Origin: Saprospiraceae bacterium | Lineage (GTDB): Bacteria; Bacteroidota; Bacteroidia; Chitinophagales; Saprospiraceae | DNA: 43,326 bases | Direction of reading: 5' to 3' | NCBI GenBank assembly: GCA_019187365.1 | Contig: JABARE010000032.1 | Coordinates: forward strand, 1-43,326 | In this document: positions 9,191 through 16,867 of the stretch, one piece after another | Layout of the letters: each line of letters starts with the position of its first letter | How positions within the stretch are numbered: the stretch's first letter is position 1 | Position numbers and translations under genes: made by a program | The notes under the pieces: generated by a model | The model's input: the letters and a program-made list of their open reading frames with translations, nothing else | What the model was told of the DNA's origin: nothing | Database searches by the model: none

Positions 9191-10492
9191 ATGCAAGAAG
9201 ACCTGCTCCATTACCTTTGGGAAATCGGGGTTGCGGGAACCCGCAAACTCCAGACAACCTGCGGACAAGCCCTCGAAATTATTCATCCCGGTACGCGAAA
9301 TGTCGATCAGGGACCAGATTTCCTGTACTCCAGACTGCTCATCGGGGGACTTCACTGGGCGGGGCACGTCGAACTTCACGTGCATGCTTCGGATTGGGCT
9401 GTTCATGGACACAGTGCGGACCCCTATTACAAAAACGTCATCCTCCATGTGGTCTGGCAGGCGGATTCCGAAGTTTACTTCGAGGGAACGCGCCTTCCTT
9501 GCCTGGAGTTGGGTCCACTGGTACCGGAAGATCTGATGAGGAGGTACGAAGGCTTGATGCATGCAGCAAATCGCCTCCCCTGCCATGCGCTGCTGAACAG
9601 TGTTCCGGGGGAGTGCAAAGCCATTTGGTTCGAGCGCCTGATGATCGAACGGTTTCAGCAGAAGTGCGAGGAGGTCAGGGCAGAATGGGTTTCCTGTAAT
9701 TCGGACTGGGAAGCCCTGTTCTTCCGCAGGGTTGCGCGCTACCTGGTTGCACCCGTCAATGCAGACGCCATGTCCGCGCTTTGTTCGCGTTTGCCCCTGC
9801 ACGCACTGCGCAAACTTCGCCACGACCCCCTGGCGCTTGAAGCAGCCTTGATCGGCACCGCAGGCATGCTGAGTGGCGCGGCGGCAGATCCCTTTGTGAA
9901 CGATCTTCAACGCGAATACAAATTCCTGCAGCAAAAGTTTGGATTTGAACCACTCGGCCCCGCTCAATGGAAGTTCCTCCGCATGCGGCCCGCACATTTT
10001 CCCGACCTGCGGCTTGCCCAACTGGCTGCCCTGCTCTTCCAACATCACAACTGGTTGGGAAAAATGCTGGAACTGACGGATGCACGTGAATTCCGTGCGT
10101 TCTTCGACGTTTCCCCTTCACCCTACTGGGCAACCCATGCCCACCTGGGAGCACCAGACACCAAACACCGCCATAAAGCCATCGGCAAAGATGCAGCGGA
10201 AGTGGTGCTCATCAACGCAGTATGCCCAATCCTCTTTGCTTACGGAAGCATGCAATCGATGAACACCTACTGCGAACGCGCACTGGTGCTGCTTCAGGCG
10301 TTGCCGCCGGAGCACAATGTCTGTTGCCGTTTGTGGAAAAGCCATAACTTTGTGCTGGAAAGCGCCGGGCACAGTCAGGCAGGATTACAACTTTACCGGA
10401 AGTACTGCGTTGACAAGAAGTGTACCCGATGCATGATCGGTGATTTTCTACTGAAGAAAACCATCGGCACATTCCAGAATCAGGCTTTTTAG
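9191..10492 (+). CDS. DUF2851 family protein
   Basis: This is a 433-residue protein of the DUF2851 family, widespread in Bacteroidota and without a known function. The N-terminal segment with NVDQGPDFLYSRLLI and GHVELHVHASDW (about 37-70) is characteristic; its DGPDF-like and ExH patterns resemble nuclease-type acidic and histidine clusters, but that is only a resemblance. The C-terminal part contains several Cys residues (CRLW, CVDKKCTRCMIGDFLL). It has no signal peptide. It starts 32 bases after folA and probably ends the operon. A MITE-like element follows nine bases after its stop. Confidence 0.85.
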   Translation: MQEDLLHYLWEIGVAGTRKLQTTCGQALEIIHPGTRNVDQGPDFLYSRLLIGGLHWAGHVELHVHASDWAVHGHSADPYYKNVILHVVWQADSEVYFEGTRLPCLELGPLVPEDLMRRYEGLMHAANRLPCHALLNSVPGECKAIWFERLMIERFQQKCEEVRAEWVSCNSDWEALFFRRVARYLVAPVNADAMSALCSRLPLHALRKLRHDPLALEAALIGTAGMLSGAAADPFVNDLQREYKFLQQKFGFEPLGPAQWKFLRMRPAHFPDLRLAQLAALLFQHHNWLGKMLELTDAREFRAFFDVSPSPYWATHAHLGAPDTKHRHKAIGKDAAEVVLINAVCPILFAYGSMQSMNTYCERALVLLQALPPEHNVCCRLWKSHNFVLESAGHSQAGLQLYRKYCVDKKCTRCMIGDFLLKKTIGTFQNQAF

Positions 10493-10500
10493 TAAAAATA

Positions 10501-10700
10501 AAGGGTTCCTCGAATAACCCAGTTTTGATGCCAAAATGAAGAGAGGCAGCCCCCGAGCAAAACAAGACGAGGCGCGGTGAAGGAAGCTATGTGGAGCAAT
10601 AACTGACTGAACCGCAACGAAGTATTGTGAAGCTAAATTCATTTCGCGCATTAGCCTGTGCGGGCTGGCTGGCGCAATAGTGGGTTATTAGAGGTGCCCT
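10501..10700 (+). mobile_element. MITE-like element, copy 1
   Basis: A noncoding element of about 200 bases has imperfect terminal inverted repeats of about 20 bases: the left end starts AGGGTTCCTCGAATAACCCA and the right end, read in reverse complement, starts AGGGCACCTCTAATAACCCA. A close relative lies at 21024-21216 in the opposite orientation. Shared interior blocks include AGCAAAACAAGACRAGGCGC, GAAGGAAGCTATGTGGA, and CAACGAAGTATTGTGAAGCT. There is no open frame inside, so it would need a transposase from elsewhere. Flanking AAATA on both sides may be a target duplication but is not exact in register. Confidence 0.8.
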
Positions 10701-10713
10701 AAATACTTCTATT

Positions 10714-11382
10714 ATGAGAAGCTGGATATTCGCATGTCTTATGGCTGCAGGATGCCTTCCGGGATTACAGTCGCAGGACAACAGTTTTTTAGCGGGGGCC
10801 CACCTGGGCATACAAAATACCTGGATCGTATCAGGTACCGACGCCGACGAAGGCCCCTTGCTCGATTTTGAAACGACGTTCCGCCCGGCATTTGGCATTG
10901 ATCTTGCCTACCGCTACCGTCCGTCGTGGCGACTGCTGACGGGCTTGCGTTATGCTCTGCAGGGGCAGAGGTATTCAACGGCCAACGTCCCAAACGCACT
11001 TTATAAGACGGAGCTGAGTTATTTCAAACTTCCGTTGCTGGTAGAATACACAACCAGAAACGAAAGGCCGCTGCACATTTTTTTTCAAGGAGGCATCCAA
11101 CTGGCCTTCCTTGCATCTGCAAAAAGCTCCAGGGAAGATGTATTCGAGTACTACAGCGCTGTATTAAAGGAAGTGAATTCCTATTATAGCAATACGGTCG
11201 TCGAGGGTGTCCTTGGCTGTGGCATCGAATATGCAACAGGTCCACACCTTCTGCGGCTTATGGTAAGGGCTGAATACGCACTCAATGACATTGAGCAAAC
11301 CGAGAAAAAGCCGGCGCTCAGATCGGTGGCATCCAATGCGGCGATAGCCCTGCCCATGGTGGCTTATCTTTACGACTTCTAA
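10714..11382 (+). CDS. Outer-membrane beta-barrel protein, PorT-like
   Basis: The 222-residue protein has a short signal peptide (MRSWIFACLMAAGCLPGLQSQ) and alternating aromatic/polar strands that end in Tyr-Asp-Phe, as outer-membrane barrels do. Segments such as SWRLLTGLRYALQGQRYS and TELSYFKLPLLVEYTT are typical of the OMP_b-brl/PorT family of Bacteroidota. Substrate and role are unknown; PorT itself belongs to the T9SS, but this short barrel family is broad, so no such role is claimed. It lies just after a MITE-like element and ten bases before lpxK. Confidence 0.75.
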   Translation: MRSWIFACLMAAGCLPGLQSQDNSFLAGAHLGIQNTWIVSGTDADEGPLLDFETTFRPAFGIDLAYRYRPSWRLLTGLRYALQGQRYSTANVPNALYKTELSYFKLPLLVEYTTRNERPLHIFFQGGIQLAFLASAKSSREDVFEYYSAVLKEVNSYYSNTVVEGVLGCGIEYATGPHLLRLMVRAEYALNDIEQTEKKPALRSVASNAAIALPMVAYLYDF

Positions 11383-11392
11383 CCCCCTGCAT

Positions 11393-12448
11393 TTGCACAA
11401 AGTACTCGCCTTGATGTTGCTCCCGATATCCGTTTTGTACGGAATCGGGGTGAGCATCTACCAATCACTCTATCAGACCGGCATATTGAAATCCGTTCGG
11501 TTCAGTTTTCCGGTGCTGTCGATTGGCAACCTTACCGTTGGGGGAACAGGCAAAACACCTCATGTGGAATACCTCATTCGCCTGTTGACGCCATACCTCG
11601 AAATGGGGGTCCTCAGCCGCGGTTATAAACGGCGTTCGCGCGGTTTTTTATTCGTCGAGCCCCAACACGATGCAAGCCTGGTGGGAGACGAACCCCGGCA
11701 GATCGCGGACAAATTTCCCGGACTGGCATTCGCCGTCGCGGAGAACAGGGCACTCGCCATTCCGCGCATGCTGCGCGAACGGCCGGAACTCCAGCTCATC
11801 GTGCTCGACGACGGCTACCAGCACTTTCCCGTTCGGGCGGGGCTTCAGCTATTGCTCACAGAATATGCGCGACCTTATACACGCGATTTTCTTCTGCCCA
11901 CCGGGCGATTGCGCGAATGGTCCTATGGGGCTGCGCGCGCCAATGCGGTGATCGTCACCAAGTGTCCCGAAGGCCTCGAACGGTCCCAACGCGAGCAAAT
12001 GCGAACCACACTGCGCTTAAAACCGGAGCAGTCGCTGTTCTTCTCAGGCCTGCGGTACGGCGAGCCTTATCACCTCTTTCATCCCGGCCGGCACTTCCTG
12101 CTCAACCCGTCGGTACACGTCACCGTCATCAGTGCAATCGCCCAGGCAGACTACCTCGTCGACTACCTCGAACCCAGGGTGGGTTCCCTGCAGAGCTTTC
12201 ATTTTGAAGACCACCATTATTTTACGGAAACGGAACTCGACGGACTGCTGTCACGACACCGCGCTGTTACCAATACCAACAAAATGATCCTTACCACGGA
12301 GAAGGATGCCACGCGGTTGCGCCTGCACCGCAATTTTCTCGAACAGCGGGAAGCAGAAGTATACGTCTTGCAGGTCGAAGTGTATTTTTACGACCCAGGG
12401 GCTTTTGATGATTACATACGTTCGTTTCTGACGGGGTTCCGGGTCTGA
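11393..12448 (+). CDS. lpxK: Tetraacyldisaccharide 4'-kinase
   Basis: LpxK phosphorylates the 4' position of the lipid A disaccharide precursor at the inner-membrane face, so the organism makes lipid A. The 351-residue protein shows the family order: an N-terminal hydrophobic membrane helix, SIGNLTVGGTGKTPHVEYL with the Walker A loop (about residues 44-60), VLSRGYKRRSRGF, and VLDDGYQH with the catalytic Asp pair. A conserved HHYF and TEKDATRL follow near the C-terminus. The start is TTG at 11393, ten bases after the barrel gene, which gives the natural N-terminal helix. Confidence 0.95.
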   Translation: MHKVLALMLLPISVLYGIGVSIYQSLYQTGILKSVRFSFPVLSIGNLTVGGTGKTPHVEYLIRLLTPYLEMGVLSRGYKRRSRGFLFVEPQHDASLVGDEPRQIADKFPGLAFAVAENRALAIPRMLRERPELQLIVLDDGYQHFPVRAGLQLLLTEYARPYTRDFLLPTGRLREWSYGAARANAVIVTKCPEGLERSQREQMRTTLRLKPEQSLFFSGLRYGEPYHLFHPGRHFLLNPSVHVTVISAIAQADYLVDYLEPRVGSLQSFHFEDHHYFTETELDGLLSRHRAVTNTNKMILTTEKDATRLRLHRNFLEQREAEVYVLQVEVYFYDPGAFDDYIRSFLTGFRV

Positions 12449-12470
12449 CTTATCCAAACAAGAACAGACA

Positions 12471-12490
12471 ACTAACAAACGTTCGTAAGT
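12471..12490. repeat. Dispersed palindrome, copy b
   Basis: ACTAACAAACGTTCGTAAGT is a 20-base palindrome in which 8 of 10 positions pair. It lies in the 77-base gap between the convergent ends of lpxK and the SurA-like gene, where a terminator would be expected. Confidence 0.65.
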
Positions 12491-12525
12491 GCAATATCTT
12501 TTTTCCTAACCGGGTCTTCAGAATA

Positions 12526-13884
12526 TTATCGTGCACCTTCACCAGCCCAGCTGGCTACATCCGGGCAACTCACATGAAGGGAAGGATCCAGCGAAATGTA
12601 TGCCTTGGGAACATTTGCCGCAAGCCACTCCTGAAACTTCTGGGATTTCTTGTTCTCCTGTGCCGCCTGCTGGATCTTTGCGTAATCGTCCCTGAGGTTG
12701 GCGCGGTGTGGTGGCTTTTTTGCGTTTACTCGGACGATCTTAAATATTTTATTTCCATCGGGCAGAGTACTGGAAAAGGCTTTGCTGATCTGCCCTGTGC
12801 CAAGCTGGTCGATGGCAAAGAAAACATCCGGATCCAGGTCTGCCGTCTCAAAATCAGCCGTTCCGGTTTTAGGGTTCAGAAGTTGCCCGCCGTTGTTAAA
12901 AGATTCGGCGCGTTTGTCTGAATGCTGCCTCACTGCAGCCTCGAAAGGGATGGAGTCGCGCACAATCACTTCGCGAATTGAATCCAGATGGTGCTGTGCC
13001 TGCTTGTAGTTGTCGTCCGAGTAGCGAGGCTTGATAAGGATGTGTTTACAGAGCACCGAGTTTCCGCGCCGCTCGAGCAACTGCACGATATGATACCCGT
13101 ATTCCGTCTCAAAAATACCGCTGACCGAGTCTTTTTCCAGACTGAACGCAACGGCTTCAAAAGCAGGGACAAAGGTTCCGCGCTTGGCCCAACCCAGTAA
13201 CCCGCCGTTACGTGCAGAAGCGGCATCGTCTGATTGGACAGATGCAATTTTTGAAAAATCTTCACCTTCGCGGATGCGCTGGAGAATTTTTTCAAGGCGC
13301 TCCCTGGCCATGATTTTCTGGTCTTCCTCCAGGCAGGGGTAAAAAACGATTTCCGATAATTCCACTTCAGCATTGAGGTAAGGAATGCTGTCTTTTGGGA
13401 TCTGCTCAAAAAACTGACGCGTCTCTTCGGGCGAGATCCTCACTTCTCCAATGATCTTGTTCTGCAGGCGTTCAGTAAGCAGTTTATTTTTGAGATCATC
13501 GCGAAAGCGCTCGCGCGTATCAGCAACGGACTGGCCATAGTACTCGCGGAATTTTTCATGATCGTTGTTAAAATAGGCCAGGATCTGCTCAATGCGCGCA
13601 TTGAGCTGCTGCTCTAATTCCTCGTCTTTGACCTCTACGCTGTCTATCTTCGCACGGTTGACCATAAATTTCTGAATGAGGAGCCCTTCGAGTATGGAAC
13701 ACTCATTGGAAGTTTCAAGCGGGCCGCTCTGTCTTGACCGGATAAACTGAATCTGTTCCTGCCAGTCAGAATACAATATGATCTCGGTCCCCACCTTGGC
13801 TATGATCTTGTCGATGGTTTGAGCCCGCAGGGCAGGAGAACCGGCCAACAGGGCCATTGCAAATAACTGCATGCTTTTTTTCAT
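12526..13884 (-). CDS. SurA-like periplasmic peptidylprolyl isomerase
   Basis: This is a 452-residue parvulin-type chaperone. A signal peptide (about residues 1-21, ending RAQ) precedes a SurA-like N-terminal helical domain (23-165), and two parvulin domains follow at about 172-275 and 280-390. The signature GGLLGWAKRGTFVPAFEAVAF is clear in the first domain, while the second (NNGGQLLNPKTG) is more divergent. SurA-type proteins escort unfolded outer-membrane proteins across the periplasm. The start overlaps the stop of the upstream lipoprotein gene by four bases, so translation is probably coupled. It ends a set of three foldase-type genes. Confidence 0.92.
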   Translation of the reverse strand: MKKSMQLFAMALLAGSPALRAQTIDKIIAKVGTEIILYSDWQEQIQFIRSRQSGPLETSNECSILEGLLIQKFMVNRAKIDSVEVKDEELEQQLNARIEQILAYFNNDHEKFREYYGQSVADTRERFRDDLKNKLLTERLQNKIIGEVRISPEETRQFFEQIPKDSIPYLNAEVELSEIVFYPCLEEDQKIMARERLEKILQRIREGEDFSKIASVQSDDAASARNGGLLGWAKRGTFVPAFEAVAFSLEKDSVSGIFETEYGYHIVQLLERRGNSVLCKHILIKPRYSDDNYKQAQHHLDSIREVIVRDSIPFEAAVRQHSDKRAESFNNGGQLLNPKTGTADFETADLDPDVFFAIDQLGTGQISKAFSSTLPDGNKIFKIVRVNAKKPPHRANLRDDYAKIQQAAQENKKSQKFQEWLAANVPKAYISLDPSLHVSCPDVASWAGEGAR

Positions 13885-14765
13885 CGGCTGTAAATCGTTA
13901 TGCGTTTGTTTCGCAATTCAGTTTCGTATCGTTCGGTTTTATGGAGTTCGAGCAGTTTGCGTTTGCGCTCATGTAAAATGGCCCGCTTAGCCTGGTCGGC
14001 GACAAAAGACAACGGCGGATCTTCGTAGGGGTGAACCACTTCGAGAAAATGGATCTTGTAGCTGTAATTGAAATCGGCAAAATCGCGCTTCATTCCTCCT
14101 GAAATATTTCGCTCGCTCAAAAGGCGCGAAGGAATGTGCCGGCTGACCTCTTCCCATTTGTACCATCTCCCCGGATTGAGAAAGCACACTTCGGCGTTGT
14201 TGTCGCAATAGCGCCGCAAACCCTGCAGACCTCCTGCCGTATTTCCGGATGACCACATCTGGTCCAGCTTGCGGGAATCCGCAACCGGCTTGGTGGCCTT
14301 TACCATGACAAAGCGGAAAATGGTGCTTTCCAGTTTGTAATTCGATTTATTGCTTTGGTAATATCGTTCCAGTTCTTCTCTGCTCACTACGGTGTCGAGT
14401 TTTTCTTTCAAGAGCTGATCCTCGTAGCGCATCAGCATCAATTCGTCGCGATATTGTTCGACGAGGGATTCAATTTCCTTTTTGTCTGCAAGGCGCGACG
14501 CAGCATCGGCAAGCAAGACCTTATCCTTGAGCCAGCGGTCTACATAACTGTTGTAAAATTGCGCACTGTCCTTTCCACTCATCCCTGCCGGGAGATCACC
14601 TGCTATGTCCTGAAAATACAGTTTTCTGCCTTCGTATTGGGCAAGGAGGGGATTGTCAGAAAAAACATCACCGGTTGAGGGGCCTTTGCGTCCACAGGAT
14701 GCAAATAACACCAGGAAGCTTATGTAAAAAACCTGCAGATGTGTTCCATTGAATCGGGTCACCAC
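13881..14765 (-). CDS. Lipoprotein related to SurA/PpiC foldases, no isomerase domain
   Basis: This 294-residue protein has a lipoprotein signal with lipobox LFASC (Cys24), so it is probably lipid-anchored facing the periplasm. The helical region about 65-140 resembles the substrate-binding part of SurA/PpiC proteins. The parvulin signature (GGxLGW...F) that both neighbours carry is not visible. It lies between two parvulin genes, six bases after the upstream one and overlapping the downstream one. It may be a third, non-catalytic chaperone of the same pathway; that role is inferred from context. Confidence 0.75.
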   Translation of the reverse strand: MVTRFNGTHLQVFYISFLVLFASCGRKGPSTGDVFSDNPLLAQYEGRKLYFQDIAGDLPAGMSGKDSAQFYNSYVDRWLKDKVLLADAASRLADKKEIESLVEQYRDELMLMRYEDQLLKEKLDTVVSREELERYYQSNKSNYKLESTIFRFVMVKATKPVADSRKLDQMWSSGNTAGGLQGLRRYCDNNAEVCFLNPGRWYKWEEVSRHIPSRLLSERNISGGMKRDFADFNYSYKIHFLEVVHPYEDPPLSFVADQAKRAILHERKRKLLELHKTERYETELRNKRITIYSR

Positions 14766-14771
14766 AAAAGG

Positions 14772-16736
14772 TTAACCCCTTATCAGGGAAGTGAACACCT
14801 GTTCGTTGAGGGTCACGGTGTATTTACTGCGCAGTTCGTCCACCCACATCGCTTCCAGGTGATCCTGGTAATCGGCGATGATGTACCCCCTTGCCTCATC
14901 AAGCGTTTTCAATCCTGCCGGCAGAATGGATTCCACCTTCCGGAAATTGTACCCGGTGAGGTCCTGCGTCAACGCTACATCTGTAGTCGCTCCTTTAGTA
15001 AACGAAAGACCCTTGTAGGCGTCTGGATTTTTCTTCTCCACTACTGTGCGCTGAAAGGAAAGAAACTTCTTGTCTTTGTCGAATTTTTCGAACGCACTCT
15101 CGATGGAATGTTTGCGCAGATGCTTGAAGATGGCATCTGCAAGGGTTTTGTCTGTAGTGTCGATGTGGACGGTGAGTATGGATGCACGTTCGTCCCAACG
15201 GTATTTGCCCCGGTTTTTTTCGTGAAAAACGCGAAGACCTGCAGTGTCTTCTGAGGCACGGTCCCAGACCATGTACTTGGTAGCCTCAAACAGTAGGATG
15301 CCTTCGCGGTATTCGCGCATCAGCGCTTTGAAGTCTGCGTACTTGTCTTCGAGTTTGCCCTCTTCGAGCTGAAGGCATTTCTGGTTGGAAAATTCACCCA
15401 GCATGGTGCGCAGGGTGTTGGCCACTTCTTTGTTTTCCCCGCCCTGCATGCGCAGACGGGTATTGTTTCTGACAAATTCGGCAAATTCATTCAACCTGAA
15501 TTCCTTGTCACCCAGGGAAAACAGCGCGTCATCGCGCAAATTTTCAGAGGGACGCCATTTGTATGTGTAAAATAGCGTGTCGACCGAAGAGGTAAAGTAC
15601 TCGAGGGTTGCCGCGTTTTCGCGGTATCCCGCTTCTGCCTTAATGCGTTGCACCAGAGCTGCCTGTGCGATGGTGAACCGCTCGTCGCGCTGAATGTCGG
15701 CCTGGATCTTGCGTTTTGCGCGCTCATAGGGCAATTCGTCATCCTTCCTCAAGCGCTTGAGGATGTGCCATCCTATCGCAGATTCCACCGGTGCAGAAAC
15801 TTCGCCATCGGTCGCCAGGGCGAATGCCGCATCTTCAAATGCAGGCTCGAACTGGTTGATTCCTATGTAGCCGATGACGCCACCTTGCTCCGCACTGTTC
15901 TTGTCGTCACTGGCCATGCGCGCGAGGTCTTCAAAGGGCTGTCCTGCCCTAATAAGGGCATATAGGCTGTCGATGCGCATCTTTGCAACGGGATCTGCAC
16001 TGCTACGGGAGGACTTGCGAACAAAGACGTGGGCGAGCTCCATTCTGCGATAAGCAGGACGCTCCGCGTCAAGTCTAAGCACGTGGTAGCCCAGACGCGT
16101 GCGAACGGGAACCGGATAAACCTTTCCGGGCTGAAGCGTGTAGGCTGCATTTTCCAGTGCGTAAAAACCATCGGGAAACATGGAAGTAAACCACCCAAGA
16201 CGGCCACCTTTTTGCGATGAATTCAGGTCGTTGCTGTTCTTGGCCGCATCTTCCCATTTCATACCCGAGCCAATCATCCGGATCGCATTTGCTGCCATAT
16301 TGTAGGCTTTTGCGGTATCCTGCCCGGCGGCATTCGGACTCAGGCTAAAGAGGATGTGGCTGATGAGCAGGTCTTTTTTCTGGCGCTCGTACACTTCCCG
16401 CGCCAACTTGTCGGTAACTTCTTTGTCGTTGAGGTAACTCGTGGTAAGCTGCTGGCGATATCCTTCGAGCTCTTTGATCAGGGCAGGTATGGTGTCGACT
16501 TTCATGTCGCGCGCCGCCTGAACCTTGAGCTTGAACTTCGTGTACAGGTTGAGGTAGTCTTCGAGCGACTTGCGGCTGTAATCGGCGTCTTTGCCGTTAT
16601 TCTTTTTGTAGATGTACTCAAATTCGGAAAGCTGCACCGGCTTTCCGGCAACGGTGAAAAGGACGGGATCCGCATCCTGGGCGCGGAGTCCTGTCGCGCC
16701 AAGGACGAGCAGCAGAGAATAAACGATTCGTTTCAT
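14772..16736 (-). CDS. Peptidylprolyl isomerase with two parvulin domains
   Basis: A 654-residue secreted foldase. The signal peptide is residues 1-20 (ends LRAQ). An N-terminal helical chaperone part (21-120) is followed by two parvulin domains at about 122-222 and 233-330, each with its signature (GGRLGWFTSMFPDGF and GGVIGYIGINQFEPAF). A 320-residue C-terminal part has no domain that I recognise. The frame is open to 16913, but that extension overlaps the 3' end of murF-alr, and only the ATG at 16736 gives a proper signal peptide. It heads the three-gene foldase unit, 131 bases after murF-alr. Confidence 0.92.
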   Translation of the reverse strand: MKRIVYSLLLVLGATGLRAQDADPVLFTVAGKPVQLSEFEYIYKKNNGKDADYSRKSLEDYLNLYTKFKLKVQAARDMKVDTIPALIKELEGYRQQLTTSYLNDKEVTDKLAREVYERQKKDLLISHILFSLSPNAAGQDTAKAYNMAANAIRMIGSGMKWEDAAKNSNDLNSSQKGGRLGWFTSMFPDGFYALENAAYTLQPGKVYPVPVRTRLGYHVLRLDAERPAYRRMELAHVFVRKSSRSSADPVAKMRIDSLYALIRAGQPFEDLARMASDDKNSAEQGGVIGYIGINQFEPAFEDAAFALATDGEVSAPVESAIGWHILKRLRKDDELPYERAKRKIQADIQRDERFTIAQAALVQRIKAEAGYRENAATLEYFTSSVDTLFYTYKWRPSENLRDDALFSLGDKEFRLNEFAEFVRNNTRLRMQGGENKEVANTLRTMLGEFSNQKCLQLEEGKLEDKYADFKALMREYREGILLFEATKYMVWDRASEDTAGLRVFHEKNRGKYRWDERASILTVHIDTTDKTLADAIFKHLRKHSIESAFEKFDKDKKFLSFQRTVVEKKNPDAYKGLSFTKGATTDVALTQDLTGYNFRKVESILPAGLKTLDEARGYIIADYQDHLEAMWVDELRSKYTVTLNEQVFTSLIRG

Positions 16737-16867
16737 GGACAGGGTTTTTGTTAAGCCGGTCAAAATTAATAACTTGGAACGTGCTGAAGACACCTTGTAT
16801 TGGCCAAACCGCTGTATTAACGTCTTGTTTAAGCAATTCGTATGGTCCCTGTCCCCCTGGCGCCATC

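Noticed and set aside
12471..12490. The palindrome family considered as operators of a TetR-type repressor.
   Set aside because: Most copies lie at gene ends or inside genes rather than at promoters, and no TetR-type gene is in the window.
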